Both the position numbers and the translations under genes were made by a program. This document shows positions 18,977-27,951 of a stretch of DNA of 64,000 nt, in pieces (position 1 is the first letter of the stretch; each line of letters begins with the position of its first letter). The stretch lies in NCBI GenBank assembly GCA_963745175.1, contig CAVUWK010000005.1, positions 434,001 through 498,000 on the forward strand, written 5' to 3'. The DNA comes from Bog-473 sp963745175. Its GTDB lineage: Bacteria > Actinomycetota > Acidimicrobiia > Acidimicrobiales > RAAP-2. Under the pieces are notes generated by a model. That model saw only the letters and a program-made list of their open reading frames with translations. It made no database searches and was not told the DNA's origin.

Positions 18977-18983
18977 CGCTGCC

Positions 18984-19667
18984 ATGCAGTTGAGCCCGGA
19001 GTGCGCACGGGTGCTGGGCTCGCTGATGGAGAAGGCCCTGACGACGCCCCAGCAGTACCCGCTCACGATCAACGCCCTGGTCGGCGCCTGCAACCAGGCC
19101 TCGAACCGGGAGCCGGTGGTCGCCTACGACGAGACGACGGTGCTCGACGCCCTCGATGAGCTCAAGGACCAGCGACTCGTCCGCTTCGTGTTGCCCTCGC
19201 ATGGCCGCTCCGTCGTCCGCTACCGGCAGGTGCTCGAGGAGACGCTCGGGCTCGACGCCCGCCAGTGCGCCATCCTGGCCGTGCTGCTGCTGCGCGGACC
19301 CCAGACGGTCGGCGAGCTGCGCATCCGCACGGAGCGCATGGCCCAGTTCGACGGGCTCGACGAGATCGAGCACGAGCTGGACCTCCTGCGATCACGAGAA
19401 GAGCCGCTCGCCGGGAACATCGGCCGACGGCCGGGCCAGAAGGAGGAGCGCTGGGCCAGCCCGTTGCTCGCCACACAGGTCGAAGACGCCACGGCTGCCA
19501 CCGACACCCGCCCGGGGCAACCCTCGGCCCTCGATCCCGAGGCCACGGTCGCGGGTGGCGTCGTGCCGGCGCTGGACGACCTGCGCGCCGAGCTACGCGA
19601 CCTCGCTTCGGAGGTTGCAGAGCTGCGGCAGGACCTCGACGCGTTACGGGCCAGCCTCGGCGGCTGA
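18984..19667 (+). CDS. YceH family protein (UPF0502/DUF480), winged-helix
   Basis: 227 aa. The N-terminus MQLSPECARVLGSLMEKALTT plus QQYPLTINALVGACNQASNRE and AILAVLLLRGPQTVGELRIRT match the two-winged-helix YceH family, present in many bacteria without an established function. A Glu/Leu-rich C-terminal helix (LRAELRDLASEVAELRQDLD) looks like a coiled coil. Start ATG 18984 is chosen because family members begin at LSPE.ARVLG and a leaderless -10 precedes it. Divergent from the copper operon (148 bp between starts). Confidence 0.85.
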   Translation: MQLSPECARVLGSLMEKALTTPQQYPLTINALVGACNQASNREPVVAYDETTVLDALDELKDQRLVRFVLPSHGRSVVRYRQVLEETLGLDARQCAILAVLLLRGPQTVGELRIRTERMAQFDGLDEIEHELDLLRSREEPLAGNIGRRPGQKEERWASPLLATQVEDATAATDTRPGQPSALDPEATVAGGVVPALDDLRAELRDLASEVAELRQDLDALRASLGG

Positions 19668-19675
19668 TGCACCGG

Positions 19676-19763
19676 CATTGAGCCGTTCGCCGGAGGTCGC
19701 GCGGCTTGGAGCGTGTCGCCACCAGCGCGGGAGCCACAGCGATGAGGCTGGCTCCGACCAGTA
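19676..19763 (-). pseudogene. Duplicated 3' scrap of an FtsX-type permease gene
   Basis: The minus strand here encodes GASLIAVAPALVATRSKPRDL, nearly the same as the end of the permease immediately upstream (GANLIAVAPALVATRSKPRDL). The nucleotide copy lies about 98 bp downstream of the original, with scattered substitutions including silent ones. No start or upstream part remains. It is probably the leftover of a second tandem permease gene or of an unequal exchange. Confidence 0.6.
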
Positions 19764-19775
19764 CGGCCCGACGCT

Positions 19776-22196
19776 TTACTGGGCGGTTTGCAAGAGATCT
19801 CGCGGCTTGGATCGAGTCGCCACGAGTGCGGGTGCCACGGCGATGAGGTTCGCACCGAGCAGGACCCCCGCGACCAGAAGACCGATGAGCCCGATCGGCA
19901 CCACCGAGACCGGAACGGCACCGAGATTGTTGGCGAACTGGCGCCAGACGGCCTGACCGACGATGACCCCTAACGGGACGCCGACGACGATGCCCGCCAC
20001 CGCCAGGGTCGTCGACTGCCACGCCACGGTCGAGGCAACCTGGCCGTTGACGAAGCCGACCACCTTGAGCAGGCCGACCTCACGTCGGCGCCGCGCCACG
20101 CTCACGACCAGCAGGTGGAGCAGCGTCGCCGCCCCGAACACGGCCAAGATGGCGCCGAAGATGAGCGGGAAGTTGACCGCCTCGCCGAAGTTGATGAGCG
20201 AGGTCGGCGTGACCGCGAGTGCGGTGGACGACCGGTACTCCTCGAAGTAGCGGTTGATCGCTTCCTGTCCCCGTGGGCCCGGCACGACACTGGCCAGGAC
20301 GCCGCCATTGGTCGACGCCGCCACCTCTTGTCGACAGGCCGCTCGCTTGGGACCAGGAGGGCACGCGGCGTCCTCGTATCCGGCCAGCGTGAACACCGCG
20401 CCGGTGCCCAGGCTCACCGCGTTGCCGAGCACGGGGAGCGACATCTGGCCGACCACCCGGAACGGCACGTTTCGCGTGCCACCGGAAGGAAGCGACACCG
20501 CGACGTGGACCACCGAACCGAGTCGGGCGCCGACGGCACGCATCGTCGTCTCGCCGAGGCCGATCTCCCCCACGGCGTCGGGCGAATGCCCTGACACCGC
20601 AGACAGCAGCAGTTGACCCCGGATGGCCGTTCCGGCGATCGCCCCGACCACCACGTTGTCGATCCTGATGGCGGGGAGGGCGATTCCCGCGGTGATTCCG
20701 GTCACCGCCCGGTCATGCTCCAGCGTGTGCAACAGCGCGGGATCCGGCGTCCCACCGCTATTTGGGTTGGAGATATTGAGCTGGAATGGGTCCCCATAGA
20801 GCGTGGGCGTGGTTGTGAGATGCGAGAGGCTGGCTCCGAAGACCGCCGTCCCGCAGAGCGCCGTCACCGCCAGCACGGTTCCGAGCAGCGCACTGCCGAC
20901 CGGCACACTCGCCCCTCCGCTTCGTCGCTCGATCGCGTTTCGCACGCCGACCACCATGCTCGCCGGCGCCCCGATCGACCACAGATGACCAGTGACCTTG
21001 GAGGACTTGGCAGCGACGATCCGTTCGTCCGGCCGGGAGGCACGCGCCGCCCGGAGGGACGGCCAGGCGCCAAGAACACTCACGATGACGACCGTGCCCA
21101 GCACGCCCAGCGTGAGAACCAGGGCGTCGAAGGTGATCCCCGTCGAGCTCTCGGCGATCCGCGCCTCTCCGAGTGGAGCTATCGGCGAGAGCAGGGTCGC
21201 AATCGCCACGGCTCCGATTGCACCAGCCAATCCCACCACGAGGTTCCGTGCCGCGCCGAGCATGACCAGTTGCCGGCGTTCGAAACCGAGGGCAACCATC
21301 GTCGGGAAGTCCGTGCTCTCTGTGATGCTCTGGCGGCCCAGCGCCTGACCGACGACGACCAGGCCGACAAGTGCGGCCAACCCGGCCAGGAGCCACCATC
21401 CGATGGCCTGGGGATGGATGGATGCCTCGACCGACGCGACCTGGGCATCCTCGTTCTGCGTGAAGGCAGTTCCAAGGCCGCCGGCGGCAGCGTCGAAGCG
21501 CGGAAGGTCGGCGGCGCCCTTGCGGAGGCGGACAAAGTACACATACCCCGTCGCGGTCCGAGGGAGCACGGAACGGGCGAAGGCCTGGGACGCGTAGAGG
21601 CTGTACGAGGGGGTGCCGCCGGAAGGAAAATCGAACTCGGTCGCTTCGAACCCGACCACCCGCAACGGGACGGTCGGGCCGGTGGGGTTGGGTGGAGCCC
21701 CGGTCGCGGCGTTGTACGCCGACAACTGCGACGGGGCGTAGAAGGGGACATGGATGACGGTCCCGAGGCGAACTCCTTCGTCTTGTTGCAGGTCGTAGGA
21801 GGCCAGGACTTCGTACGGGTTCGATGGTTCGGGCAAGCGACCCGATACCAGCTTGAAGGCGGGTCTTCCCTCCGCGGGGAGAAGCAGCACGCCGAAGTCC
21901 GACGGGTTGAGCGGGTGCGTGCACGCGCAGGTGGGTTGCCCGTTGTCGGGGCCGAACGCTTCGGTGACCGTGCGCACCCCCGGAAGCCGGGAGATCTCGG
22001 CAGGCTGAGTGGAGTACACCTCCGCATCGAAACCGTGGGTGGCCACGAAGGCCGGGAACGCGGATTCTGTGCGCCGGCCCGCGGCCGCCGCGGCCATGAT
22101 CACCCCACCCACGAGGCCGATGAGGAGCGCGATGGCGAGCCAGGAGCGCCATCGGTGGCGCAACTGTGCGAGGAAGACCATCCCGACCGACCGCAA
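19776..22196 (-). CDS. FtsX-domain ABC transporter permease, 806 aa
   Basis: Membrane permease with the 4+4 helix layout of MacB/LolC-type proteins: one N-terminal helix (SWLAIALLIGLVGGVIMAAA), a large outside domain with a CACTH segment, three helices around 265-400, a second outside domain, and a final FtsX domain (FPLIFGAILAVFGAATLLHL, RRRREVGLLKVVGFVNGQV, a coupling-helix-like loop). No ATPase gene is adjacent, so the partner must be elsewhere. The start is TTG 22196, with AGGAGG 7 nt upstream; the first ATG (22181) would be poorly placed. A close paralogue with the same TTG arrangement lies at 48.2-50.6 kb. Role uncertain; the family exports lipids, peptides or drugs, or signals to cell-wall enzymes. 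Confidence 0.88.
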   Translation of the reverse strand: MRSVGMVFLAQLRHRWRSWLAIALLIGLVGGVIMAAAAAGRRTESAFPAFVATHGFDAEVYSTQPAEISRLPGVRTVTEAFGPDNGQPTCACTHPLNPSDFGVLLLPAEGRPAFKLVSGRLPEPSNPYEVLASYDLQQDEGVRLGTVIHVPFYAPSQLSAYNAATGAPPNPTGPTVPLRVVGFEATEFDFPSGGTPSYSLYASQAFARSVLPRTATGYVYFVRLRKGAADLPRFDAAAGGLGTAFTQNEDAQVASVEASIHPQAIGWWLLAGLAALVGLVVVGQALGRQSITESTDFPTMVALGFERRQLVMLGAARNLVVGLAGAIGAVAIATLLSPIAPLGEARIAESSTGITFDALVLTLGVLGTVVIVSVLGAWPSLRAARASRPDERIVAAKSSKVTGHLWSIGAPASMVVGVRNAIERRSGGASVPVGSALLGTVLAVTALCGTAVFGASLSHLTTTPTLYGDPFQLNISNPNSGGTPDPALLHTLEHDRAVTGITAGIALPAIRIDNVVVGAIAGTAIRGQLLLSAVSGHSPDAVGEIGLGETTMRAVGARLGSVVHVAVSLPSGGTRNVPFRVVGQMSLPVLGNAVSLGTGAVFTLAGYEDAACPPGPKRAACRQEVAASTNGGVLASVVPGPRGQEAINRYFEEYRSSTALAVTPTSLINFGEAVNFPLIFGAILAVFGAATLLHLLVVSVARRRREVGLLKVVGFVNGQVASTVAWQSTTLAVAGIVVGVPLGVIVGQAVWRQFANNLGAVPVSVVPIGLIGLLVAGVLLGANLIAVAPALVATRSKPRDLLQTAQ

Positions 22197-22341
22197 GTAC
22201 TGCCCTCCTCACCCTCGACGCTGGGGCTCAGAGTCGCAGATCCAAGGTAGGTCGCCAAGGTTGGTAGCCCGCGGCACGCTGTCGTGCTGGCACCTACATC
22301 ACGGCCTGGGAGGGAAATGGGGGGCTCCCCAATATCCCAGG

Positions 22342-23127
22342 TCACAGCGGTGTGACGTAGGCCCCCGAGATCCCACCGTCGACGAGGAAGGTCGATGCGG
22401 TCATAAAGGACGAGTCGTCGGAGGCCAGGAACGCCGCGGCGGCGGCGATCTCCGTGGCCTCGCCGAATCGCCCCATGGGGATGTGCACCAGCCGCCGGGC
22501 CGCCCGCTCTGGATCCGCGGCGAACAGCTCCTGCAGCAACGGCGTGTTCACCGGCCCGGGGCAGAGCGCGTTGACCCGCACCCCCTGCCTGGCGAATTGC
22601 ACGCCGAGTTCCCGCGACATCGCCAGCACCCCGCCCTTGGACGCCGTGTAGCTGACCTGGCTCGTCGCCGCACCCATCACCGCGACGAACGACGCCGTAT
22701 TGATGATCGACCCCTTGCCCCGGGCCAGCAAGTGGGGCAGCGCGTGCTTGCAGCACAGGTAGACCGACGTGAGGTTGACCCGCTGCACGCGCTCCCAGGC
22801 GTCGATCCCGGTCTCGAGGATGGAGTCGTCGTCGGGCGGACTGATGCCGGCGTTGTTGCAGCAGACGTCGATCCCGCCGTAGTGGCCGGCCACCTCGGCG
22901 TACAGGGCTTCCACCTCGTCGGAGGACGTGACGTCGGTCCGCACGAACACGCCACCCACCGCGGCCGCCACCGCGCTCCCGGCCTCCTCGTCGAGATCCA
23001 CCACCGCCACCGACGCGCCCTCGCTGGCGAAGCGTTCGCACATTGCCCTTCCGATGCCGCTGGCGCCGCCGGTGACGACAGCCACCCGTCCCGCGAGGCG
23101 GTGGGCGTACGGGATCGTGTCGCTCAT
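22342..23127 (-). CDS. Short-chain dehydrogenase/reductase (SDR)
   Basis: 261-aa classical SDR. NAD-binding loop VTGGASGIGRAMCERFA, acid VVDLDEEAG (Asp suggests NAD preference), CCNNAGISPPDDD, catalytic Ser in SIINTASFVAVMG, Tyr-x3-Lys in SYTASKGGVLAMS, and NALCPGPVNTPLLQ. Start ATG 23127 follows GGAGAG. Only 7 bp separate it from the upstream aldehyde dehydrogenase, so both probably form one operon that oxidises an alcohol to an acid (inference). The substrate is not predictable. A GC-rich hairpin around 22318-22331 lies after the stop and may be a terminator. Confidence 0.88.
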   Translation of the reverse strand: MSDTIPYAHRLAGRVAVVTGGASGIGRAMCERFASEGASVAVVDLDEEAGSAVAAAVGGVFVRTDVTSSDEVEALYAEVAGHYGGIDVCCNNAGISPPDDDSILETGIDAWERVQRVNLTSVYLCCKHALPHLLARGKGSIINTASFVAVMGAATSQVSYTASKGGVLAMSRELGVQFARQGVRVNALCPGPVNTPLLQELFAADPERAARRLVHIPMGRFGEATEIAAAAAFLASDDSSFMTASTFLVDGGISGAYVTPL

Positions 23128-23134
23128 GTCTCTC

Positions 23135-24487
23135 CTATTCCGAGCTGATGAAGACGTTCTTCACGTCGCTGAACGCCTCGAGCGCGTCGGGGCCGAGCTC
23201 CCGCCCGATGCCCGATTGCTTCACGCCGCCGAACGGGGTCCAGTAGCGCACCGACGAGTGCGAGTTCACCGACAGCGTCCCGGTGTCGACGGCCCGGGCC
23301 ACCCGCAGCGCCCGTCCCACGTCGCGCGTCCACAGCGAGCCCGAGAGCCCGTAGGGGGTGTCGTTGGCCAGCCGGACGGCGTCGGCCTCGTCCTCGAACG
23401 GGATGACGACGACCACGGGACCGAAGATCTCCTCGGTGGCCGCCCGCGCGCCCGGCTCTACCGGCGCCAGCACGGTCGGGGCGAACCAGTTCCCGGGGCC
23501 GTCGGGGCTGGTTCCCCGCAGCGCCACCGGGGCGTCGTCGGGCACGAACGAGGCGACGCTGGCCAGGTGGGCCTCCGAGATGAGCGGGCCCATCTCGGTC
23601 GACTCGAGCGTCGGGTCGCCGACCACGACGCCGGCGATCGCGGGCTCGAGCAGCGCCATGAAGCGCTCGTACACGCTGCGCTGCACCAAGATGCGCGAGC
23701 GGGCGCAGCAGTCCTGGCCCGCGTTGTCGAACACGCCGTAGGGAGCCCGGGCCGCCGCCAACTCGAGGTCGGCGTCGGCGAACACGATGTTGGCGCTCTT
23801 GCCGCCCAGTTCGAGCGTGACCCGCTTGATCTGCTGGGCGCACCCAGCCATGACGGATCGCCCCACCTCGGTCGAGCCGGTGAAGCACACCTTGCGCACG
23901 GCGGGGTGGGCCACGAAGCGCTCCCCCACCACGCTGCCCTTGCCCGGCAGGATCTGCAGGACGCCCTCGGGCAGCCCGGCCTCGAGGGCGAGCTCGCCGA
24001 TGCGCAGCGCGCTCAACGGGGTCAGCTCCGCCGGCTTGAGAACGACGGTGTTGCCGGCGGCGAGGGCCGGGGCGAAGCCCCAGCCGGCGATGGCCATGGG
24101 GAAGTTCCAGGGGACGATGATGCCCACGACCCCCAGCGGCTCGTAGAAGGTGACGTCGAGGCCGCCGGCCACCGGGATCTGGCGGCCGCTGTGGCGCTCG
24201 GGTGCGCCGGCGTAGAACTCGAGCACGTCGCGGACGTTGCCCGCCTCCCAGCGCGCGTTGCCGATGACGTGGCCCGCGTTGGCGACCTCGAGCGCCGCCA
24301 GCTCCTCGCGGTGCGCGTCCACGGCGGCGGCGAAACGCCGCAGCAGGCGGGCCCGGTCACCCGGGGCCACGGCGCGCCAGGGTCCGAAGGCGGCGGCGGC
24401 GCGTTCGATGGCGGCGTCGGTCTCCGCCGCGGTCAAGCCTTCGACTTTTCTGATGACCTCGCCGGTGGCGGGGTTGCGGACGTCCAC
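23135..24487 (-). CDS. Aldehyde dehydrogenase (NAD-dependent family)
   Basis: About 450 aa from GTG 24487. ALDH signatures: IVPWNFPMAIAGWGFAPALA, catalytic Glu in VTLELGGKSANIVF, catalytic Cys in VFDNAGQDCCARSRILVQRS, EEIFGPVVVVIPFEDE and NSHSSVRYWTPFGGVKQSG. It oxidises an aldehyde to the acid with NAD(P). The frame stays open further upstream, but those residues do not look like an ALDH and would run antisense to the acyl-CoA ligase gene, so the start at or near 24487 is preferred; it is some 25 residues shorter at the N-terminus than typical members. Divergent from the ligase gene, 84 bp between starts. Upstream gene of a probable operon with the SDR. Confidence 0.88.
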   Translation of the reverse strand: MDVRNPATGEVIRKVEGLTAAETDAAIERAAAAFGPWRAVAPGDRARLLRRFAAAVDAHREELAALEVANAGHVIGNARWEAGNVRDVLEFYAGAPERHSGRQIPVAGGLDVTFYEPLGVVGIIVPWNFPMAIAGWGFAPALAAGNTVVLKPAELTPLSALRIGELALEAGLPEGVLQILPGKGSVVGERFVAHPAVRKVCFTGSTEVGRSVMAGCAQQIKRVTLELGGKSANIVFADADLELAAARAPYGVFDNAGQDCCARSRILVQRSVYERFMALLEPAIAGVVVGDPTLESTEMGPLISEAHLASVASFVPDDAPVALRGTSPDGPGNWFAPTVLAPVEPGARAATEEIFGPVVVVIPFEDEADAVRLANDTPYGLSGSLWTRDVGRALRVARAVDTGTLSVNSHSSVRYWTPFGGVKQSGIGRELGPDALEAFSDVKNVFISSE

Positions 24488-24571
24488 GACGGCATCTTTG
24501 CCGATGGCGGGCCGGCTCCCACAACCCGGCCAATGTCGAGTGGCTGGGTCGTGCCGGTACAGTGCGGGGCC

Positions 24572-26248
24572 GTGCCCCAAACCCCAACCGTCCAGTTCAA
24601 CCTGGCCAAGGCCTTCGACACGCTCGTCGAAACCCTGGCCGACCGGGAGTGCATCGTGTGGCGGGACCGCCGCCTGAACTACGGGCAGGTCTCCGAGCGC
24701 TCCCGCCGCCTCGCCTCGTACCTGCACGGCCGGGGCCTCGGCCTCAACCGCGAGCGCACGGAACTGCAGGGCTGGGAGTCGGGCCAGGACCACGTGGCCC
24801 TGGCGCTCTACAACGGCAACGAGTACCTCGAAGGGATGCTGGGCTCCTACCGGGCCCGTGTCGCCCCCTTCAACGTCAACTACCGCTACGTCGGCGAAGA
24901 GCTCCAGTACCTGCTCAACGACGCCCGGCCCCGTGGCATGATCCTGCACTCCTCCCTCGCCCCGACGCTGGCCGAGGTGCTGCCCACCTTGGACTCGCCC
25001 CCGGACGTGCTGCTCCAGGTCGAAGACGACTCAGGGCACGGACTCCTCCCCGGGGCCGAGTGGTACGAGGAGGCCCTGGCCAAGGCCTCGCCCGAGGGCG
25101 CGCCGGTCGAGCCGTCCCCCGACGACCTCTACATCCTCTACACCGGGGGCACCACGGGCATGCCCAAGGGCGTGCTGTGGCGTCAGCACGACATCTTCAT
25201 GGCCGCCATGGGCGGGCGGCAGGTGGGCTCGTGGAAGATCGTGACCAGCTACGAGGGCCTGACCGAGCGGCTGGCCGAGAGCTACCCGGTGCGCCTCATG
25301 ATCCTGCCGCCGCTCATGCACGGCGCGGCCCAATGGGCCTGCTTCATGCTCATGGCCCAGGGGGCGACGCTCATCTTCCCGGACGAGACCCACCGGGTCG
25401 ATCCAGATGACGTATGGAGTGTGGTCGAGCGCGAGAAGGCCACCTCCATAACCATCGTGGGGGACGCCGTGCTGCGCCCGCTGCTGGTGCAGCTGGACAA
25501 GAAGTCCTATGACCTCTCGGCGTTCTTCGCCATCGGCAACGGCGGCGCGCCGCTGACGCCGGCCGTGCGGGCCATGGCAGTCGAGCGCATCCCCAACCTC
25601 GTCATCTCCGACTCGGCGGGGTCGTCTGAGACGGGGGCCCAGATGCACGTGACATCCATGGACGACGTCGCCGTGGGGTCATTCCTCCCCGGGCCGGGCA
25701 CGCTGGTGGTCGACGAGACTTTGTCGCGGGTGCTCGAGCCGGGCCACGAGGGCAACGGCTGGCTAGCGCAAACGGGGAACGTGCCGCTCGGCTACCTGGG
25801 CGATCCGGAGAAGACGGCGCGCACCTTCCCCGTGATCGACGGCGTGCGCTACTCCATCCCGGGCGACCGGGCCCGGCATCGGGCCGACGGGCAGATCGAG
25901 CTCCTGGGGCGCGACTCGGTGACGGTCAACTCGGGCGGCGAGAAGATCTTCGTCGAAGAGGTGGAGCGTGCCATCGCCGGCCACCCCGCCGTGGCCGACG
26001 TCGTGGTGGCGGGGCGGCCCTCGGAGCGCTGGGGCCAGGAGGTGGTGGCCGTCGTGCAGCTGGCCGACGGTGCGACGACAGACGGCGCGTCCGTGGTGGA
26101 GCACGCCTCGACCCATATCGCCCGCTACAAGCTGCCCAAGGAAGTGGTGTTCGTCGATCAGATCCAGCGTTCGCCCTCGGGCAAGGCGGACTACCGCTGG
26201 GCGGCCGAGACGGCCCTCACGGCCGCCGCCACCGCGTCGGGGGCCTAA
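24572..26248 (+). CDS. Acyl-CoA synthetase, FadD19/FadD17-like
   Basis: 558-aa adenylate-forming ligase that activates a carboxylic acid to acyl-CoA via acyl-AMP. Motifs: P-loop LYTGGTTGMPKGVLWRQHD, core SDSAGSSETGAQMH (A5-like), YSIPGDRARHRADGQIELLG (A7/A8 hinge Asp), NSGGEKIFVEEVERAI and the C-terminal acceptor Lys in SPSGKADYRWA. The GVLWRQHDIF extension after the P-loop is what I associate with the mycobacterial FadD17/FadD19 group used in sterol side-chain breakdown. Start GTG 24572; TACAGT lies 8 nt before it, a near-leaderless arrangement. Divergent from ALDH/SDR, so a shared pathway is plausible. Confidence 0.9.
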   Translation: MPQTPTVQFNLAKAFDTLVETLADRECIVWRDRRLNYGQVSERSRRLASYLHGRGLGLNRERTELQGWESGQDHVALALYNGNEYLEGMLGSYRARVAPFNVNYRYVGEELQYLLNDARPRGMILHSSLAPTLAEVLPTLDSPPDVLLQVEDDSGHGLLPGAEWYEEALAKASPEGAPVEPSPDDLYILYTGGTTGMPKGVLWRQHDIFMAAMGGRQVGSWKIVTSYEGLTERLAESYPVRLMILPPLMHGAAQWACFMLMAQGATLIFPDETHRVDPDDVWSVVEREKATSITIVGDAVLRPLLVQLDKKSYDLSAFFAIGNGGAPLTPAVRAMAVERIPNLVISDSAGSSETGAQMHVTSMDDVAVGSFLPGPGTLVVDETLSRVLEPGHEGNGWLAQTGNVPLGYLGDPEKTARTFPVIDGVRYSIPGDRARHRADGQIELLGRDSVTVNSGGEKIFVEEVERAIAGHPAVADVVVAGRPSERWGQEVVAVVQLADGATTDGASVVEHASTHIARYKLPKEVVFVDQIQRSPSGKADYRWAAETALTAAATASGA

Positions 26249-26322
26249 CCACGCCCTCGGCGACCGCCTCCCCCGGGCCGACGATCGCGACGGCGCGGCT
26301 GGCGCTGCGACCGTTCACCGAC

Positions 26323-26835
26323 GTGGACCGGGCACCGTTCTTCGCACTGAACACCCATCCCCTCGTGGTCGAGTCGCTGGGGTCGTCGCCCACCCGCGCC
26401 GAGAGCGACCGCGTCGTCGACCACATCAACGAGGAGATGGGTCGTGAGGGCTGGGGGCTGTGGGCGGTCGAGGTGACCGGCGGCGCGCCGTTCGTCGGCA
26501 TGGTCGGGCTGCACCGGGTGCAGGCGGAACTCCCGTGCGCGCCGGCCGTCGAGGTGGGCTGGCGGCTGCAACCAGACCAGTGGGGCCACGGCTACGCCAG
26601 CGAGGCCGCGACGGCCTCGCTGCGCTTCGGGTTCGACGAGGTCGGCCTCGACGAGATCGTCGCCTTCACCACGACGATGAACACCCGTTCGCAATCGGTC
26701 ATGGAAAGGATCGGCATGGTTCACGACCCCGACCGCGACTTCGACCACCCGCGCCTGCCACCGGGCAGTCCGCTGCGGCGCCACGTCCTCTACCGGGTCA
26801 CGGCGTCACAGGTCGCCTCTAGCGTGGCGCCATGA
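26323..26835 (+). CDS. GNAT-family N-acetyltransferase (RimJ/RimL-like)
   Basis: At least 170 aa. GNAT core: WAVEVTGGAPFVGMVGLHRV, VEVGWRLQPDQWGHGYASEA (acetyl-CoA pyrophosphate loop QxxGxG/A-like) and VAFTTTMNTRSQSVMERIGM (the NxxSxxxxxRxG element). The first beta-strand TIATARLALRPFTDVDRAPF is coded in frame upstream of GTG 26323, but no ATG, GTG or TTG precedes it before the previous gene ends, so either an unusual start or a base error hides the true start near 26260. The stop overlaps the next ATG (ATGA). Substrate unknown. Confidence 0.8.
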   Translation: MDRAPFFALNTHPLVVESLGSSPTRAESDRVVDHINEEMGREGWGLWAVEVTGGAPFVGMVGLHRVQAELPCAPAVEVGWRLQPDQWGHGYASEAATASLRFGFDEVGLDEIVAFTTTMNTRSQSVMERIGMVHDPDRDFDHPRLPPGSPLRRHVLYRVTASQVASSVAP

Positions 26836-27449
26836 GCAAGAGCGACACGCCGACGCGCTGCGAGTGGGCCGGGAGCGATCCCGAGATGGTGGCGTACCAC
26901 GACACCGAGTGGGGCGTACCGGTGCACGACGATCCCACCCACTTCGAGTTCCTCGTGCTCGAAGGTGCGCAGGCCGGGCTCAGCTGGTCGACAATCCTCA
27001 AACGGCGGTCGGGCTATCGCAAGGCCTTCGCCGGCTTCGAGCCCGCCAAGGTCGCGCGCTTCACGCCGGCCCGGGTGGAGAAGCTGCTGGCCGACCCCGG
27101 CATCATCCGCAATCGGGCCAAGGTCGAGTCTGCCGTGCGCAACGCCCGCGCCTTCCTGGAGGTGCAGGAGGAGTTCGGCTCCTTCGACACCTACGTCTGG
27201 GGTTTCGTCGGCGGGCGGCCGCTGGTCAACAAATGGCGCCGCATGGCGCAGATCCCGGCCGTGACCGCCGAGTCGGAGGCGTTCAGCGCCGACCTGCGCC
27301 GGCGCGGCTTCGGCTTCGTCGGGCCGACGGTCTGCTACGCGCACCTGCAGGCGACGGGGTTGGTCAACGACCACGTCGTCGGCTGCTTCCGCTACGCGGA
27401 GCTCACAAAGCCCGGCGCATCAGGACGCGGGCGCCGAAGAGGGACATGA
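26832..27449 (+). CDS. tag: DNA-3-methyladenine glycosylase I
   Basis: 205 aa. Base-excision repair enzyme removing 3-methyladenine from alkylated DNA. Family landmarks are complete: RCEWAGSDPEMVAYHDTEWG (Cys and His of the zinc snap), LEGAQAGLSWSTILKRR (catalytic Glu), GIIRNRAKVESAVRNARAFL, RRRGFGFVGPTVCYAHLQAT and NDHVVGCFRY (remaining His and Cys zinc ligands). Start ATG 26832 overlaps the GNAT stop. The last ~15 residues are basic and lie beyond the usual end; the 3' end overlaps the convergent GNAT gene by 47 bp. Confidence 0.94.
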   Translation: MSKSDTPTRCEWAGSDPEMVAYHDTEWGVPVHDDPTHFEFLVLEGAQAGLSWSTILKRRSGYRKAFAGFEPAKVARFTPARVEKLLADPGIIRNRAKVESAVRNARAFLEVQEEFGSFDTYVWGFVGGRPLVNKWRRMAQIPAVTAESEAFSADLRRRGFGFVGPTVCYAHLQATGLVNDHVVGCFRYAELTKPGASGRGRRRGT

Positions 27450-27951
27450 CGGGCTCCTCGGGCGGGAGTCCGTGGGCGGCCATGAAGTCGTCGACGGGCC
27501 CGATCTCGACGAAGCCCTCCGAGGCGTAAAACGGGCCGTTCCAGGGCAGGTCGCGGTACGTGGCGAGGGTGAGCTCGGAATAGCCCTGGGCGGCGGCCCA
27601 ATCGCACCCGGCGCGAAGGAGCGCCCGTCCCAGGCCGTGGCCGGCGTGGTCCGGATGGACGGAGAGCTGCTCGAGGTGAGCGCCACCGCCACCGACCCCG
27701 GGCAGAGCGTCGATCCGGCACAGCCCGACGGGCGGGTCGCCCGCCACCAGCACGACCAGCGCGGCGGCGAAGTCCTCCACGGCGCCGGGGCCGGGCAGCG
27801 GGCCGATCCCAAGCGACTCGAACATCGTGTCGGCCGCCGCCTCGATGGCGGGTAGTCCCGCCAGCTCGTCGGGGTGGACCGGCCGGATGGGGTGTGATGG
27901 CGTCCACTGGTCGACGGTAGCGTCTCGACCCGTGCGCGCCGCCGTCTGCAA
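27403..27951 (-). CDS. GNAT-family N-acetyltransferase
   Basis: Up to 182 aa. GNAT core: IRPVHPDELAGLPAIEAAAD, VVLVAGDPPVGLCRIDALPG, HLEQLSVHPDHAGHGLGRAL (motif A with the GHGLGR acetyl-CoA loop) and NGPFYASEGFVEIGPVDDFM. It continues GLPPEEPVMSLFGARVLMRR, a tail shared by many small actinobacterial acetyltransferases. Start uncertain: the longest reading begins at TTG 27951 and overlaps the divergent oxidoreductase start by 20 bp. The 3' end overlaps tag. Substrate unknown. Confidence 0.8.
   Translation of the reverse strand: MQTAARTGRDATVDQWTPSHPIRPVHPDELAGLPAIEAAADTMFESLGIGPLPGPGAVEDFAAALVVLVAGDPPVGLCRIDALPGVGGGGAHLEQLSVHPDHAGHGLGRALLRAGCDWAAAQGYSELTLATYRDLPWNGPFYASEGFVEIGPVDDFMAAHGLPPEEPVMSLFGARVLMRRAL

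Noticed and set aside
18150..18983. N-terminal extension of the YceH-like gene to 505 codons
   Set aside because: It runs antisense through the copper-operon membrane protein; the family start (LSPE) and a leaderless -10 place the start at 18984.
24488..24949. N-terminal extension of the aldehyde dehydrogenase
   Set aside because: The extra residues overlap the divergent acyl-CoA ligase gene antisense and are not ALDH-like.
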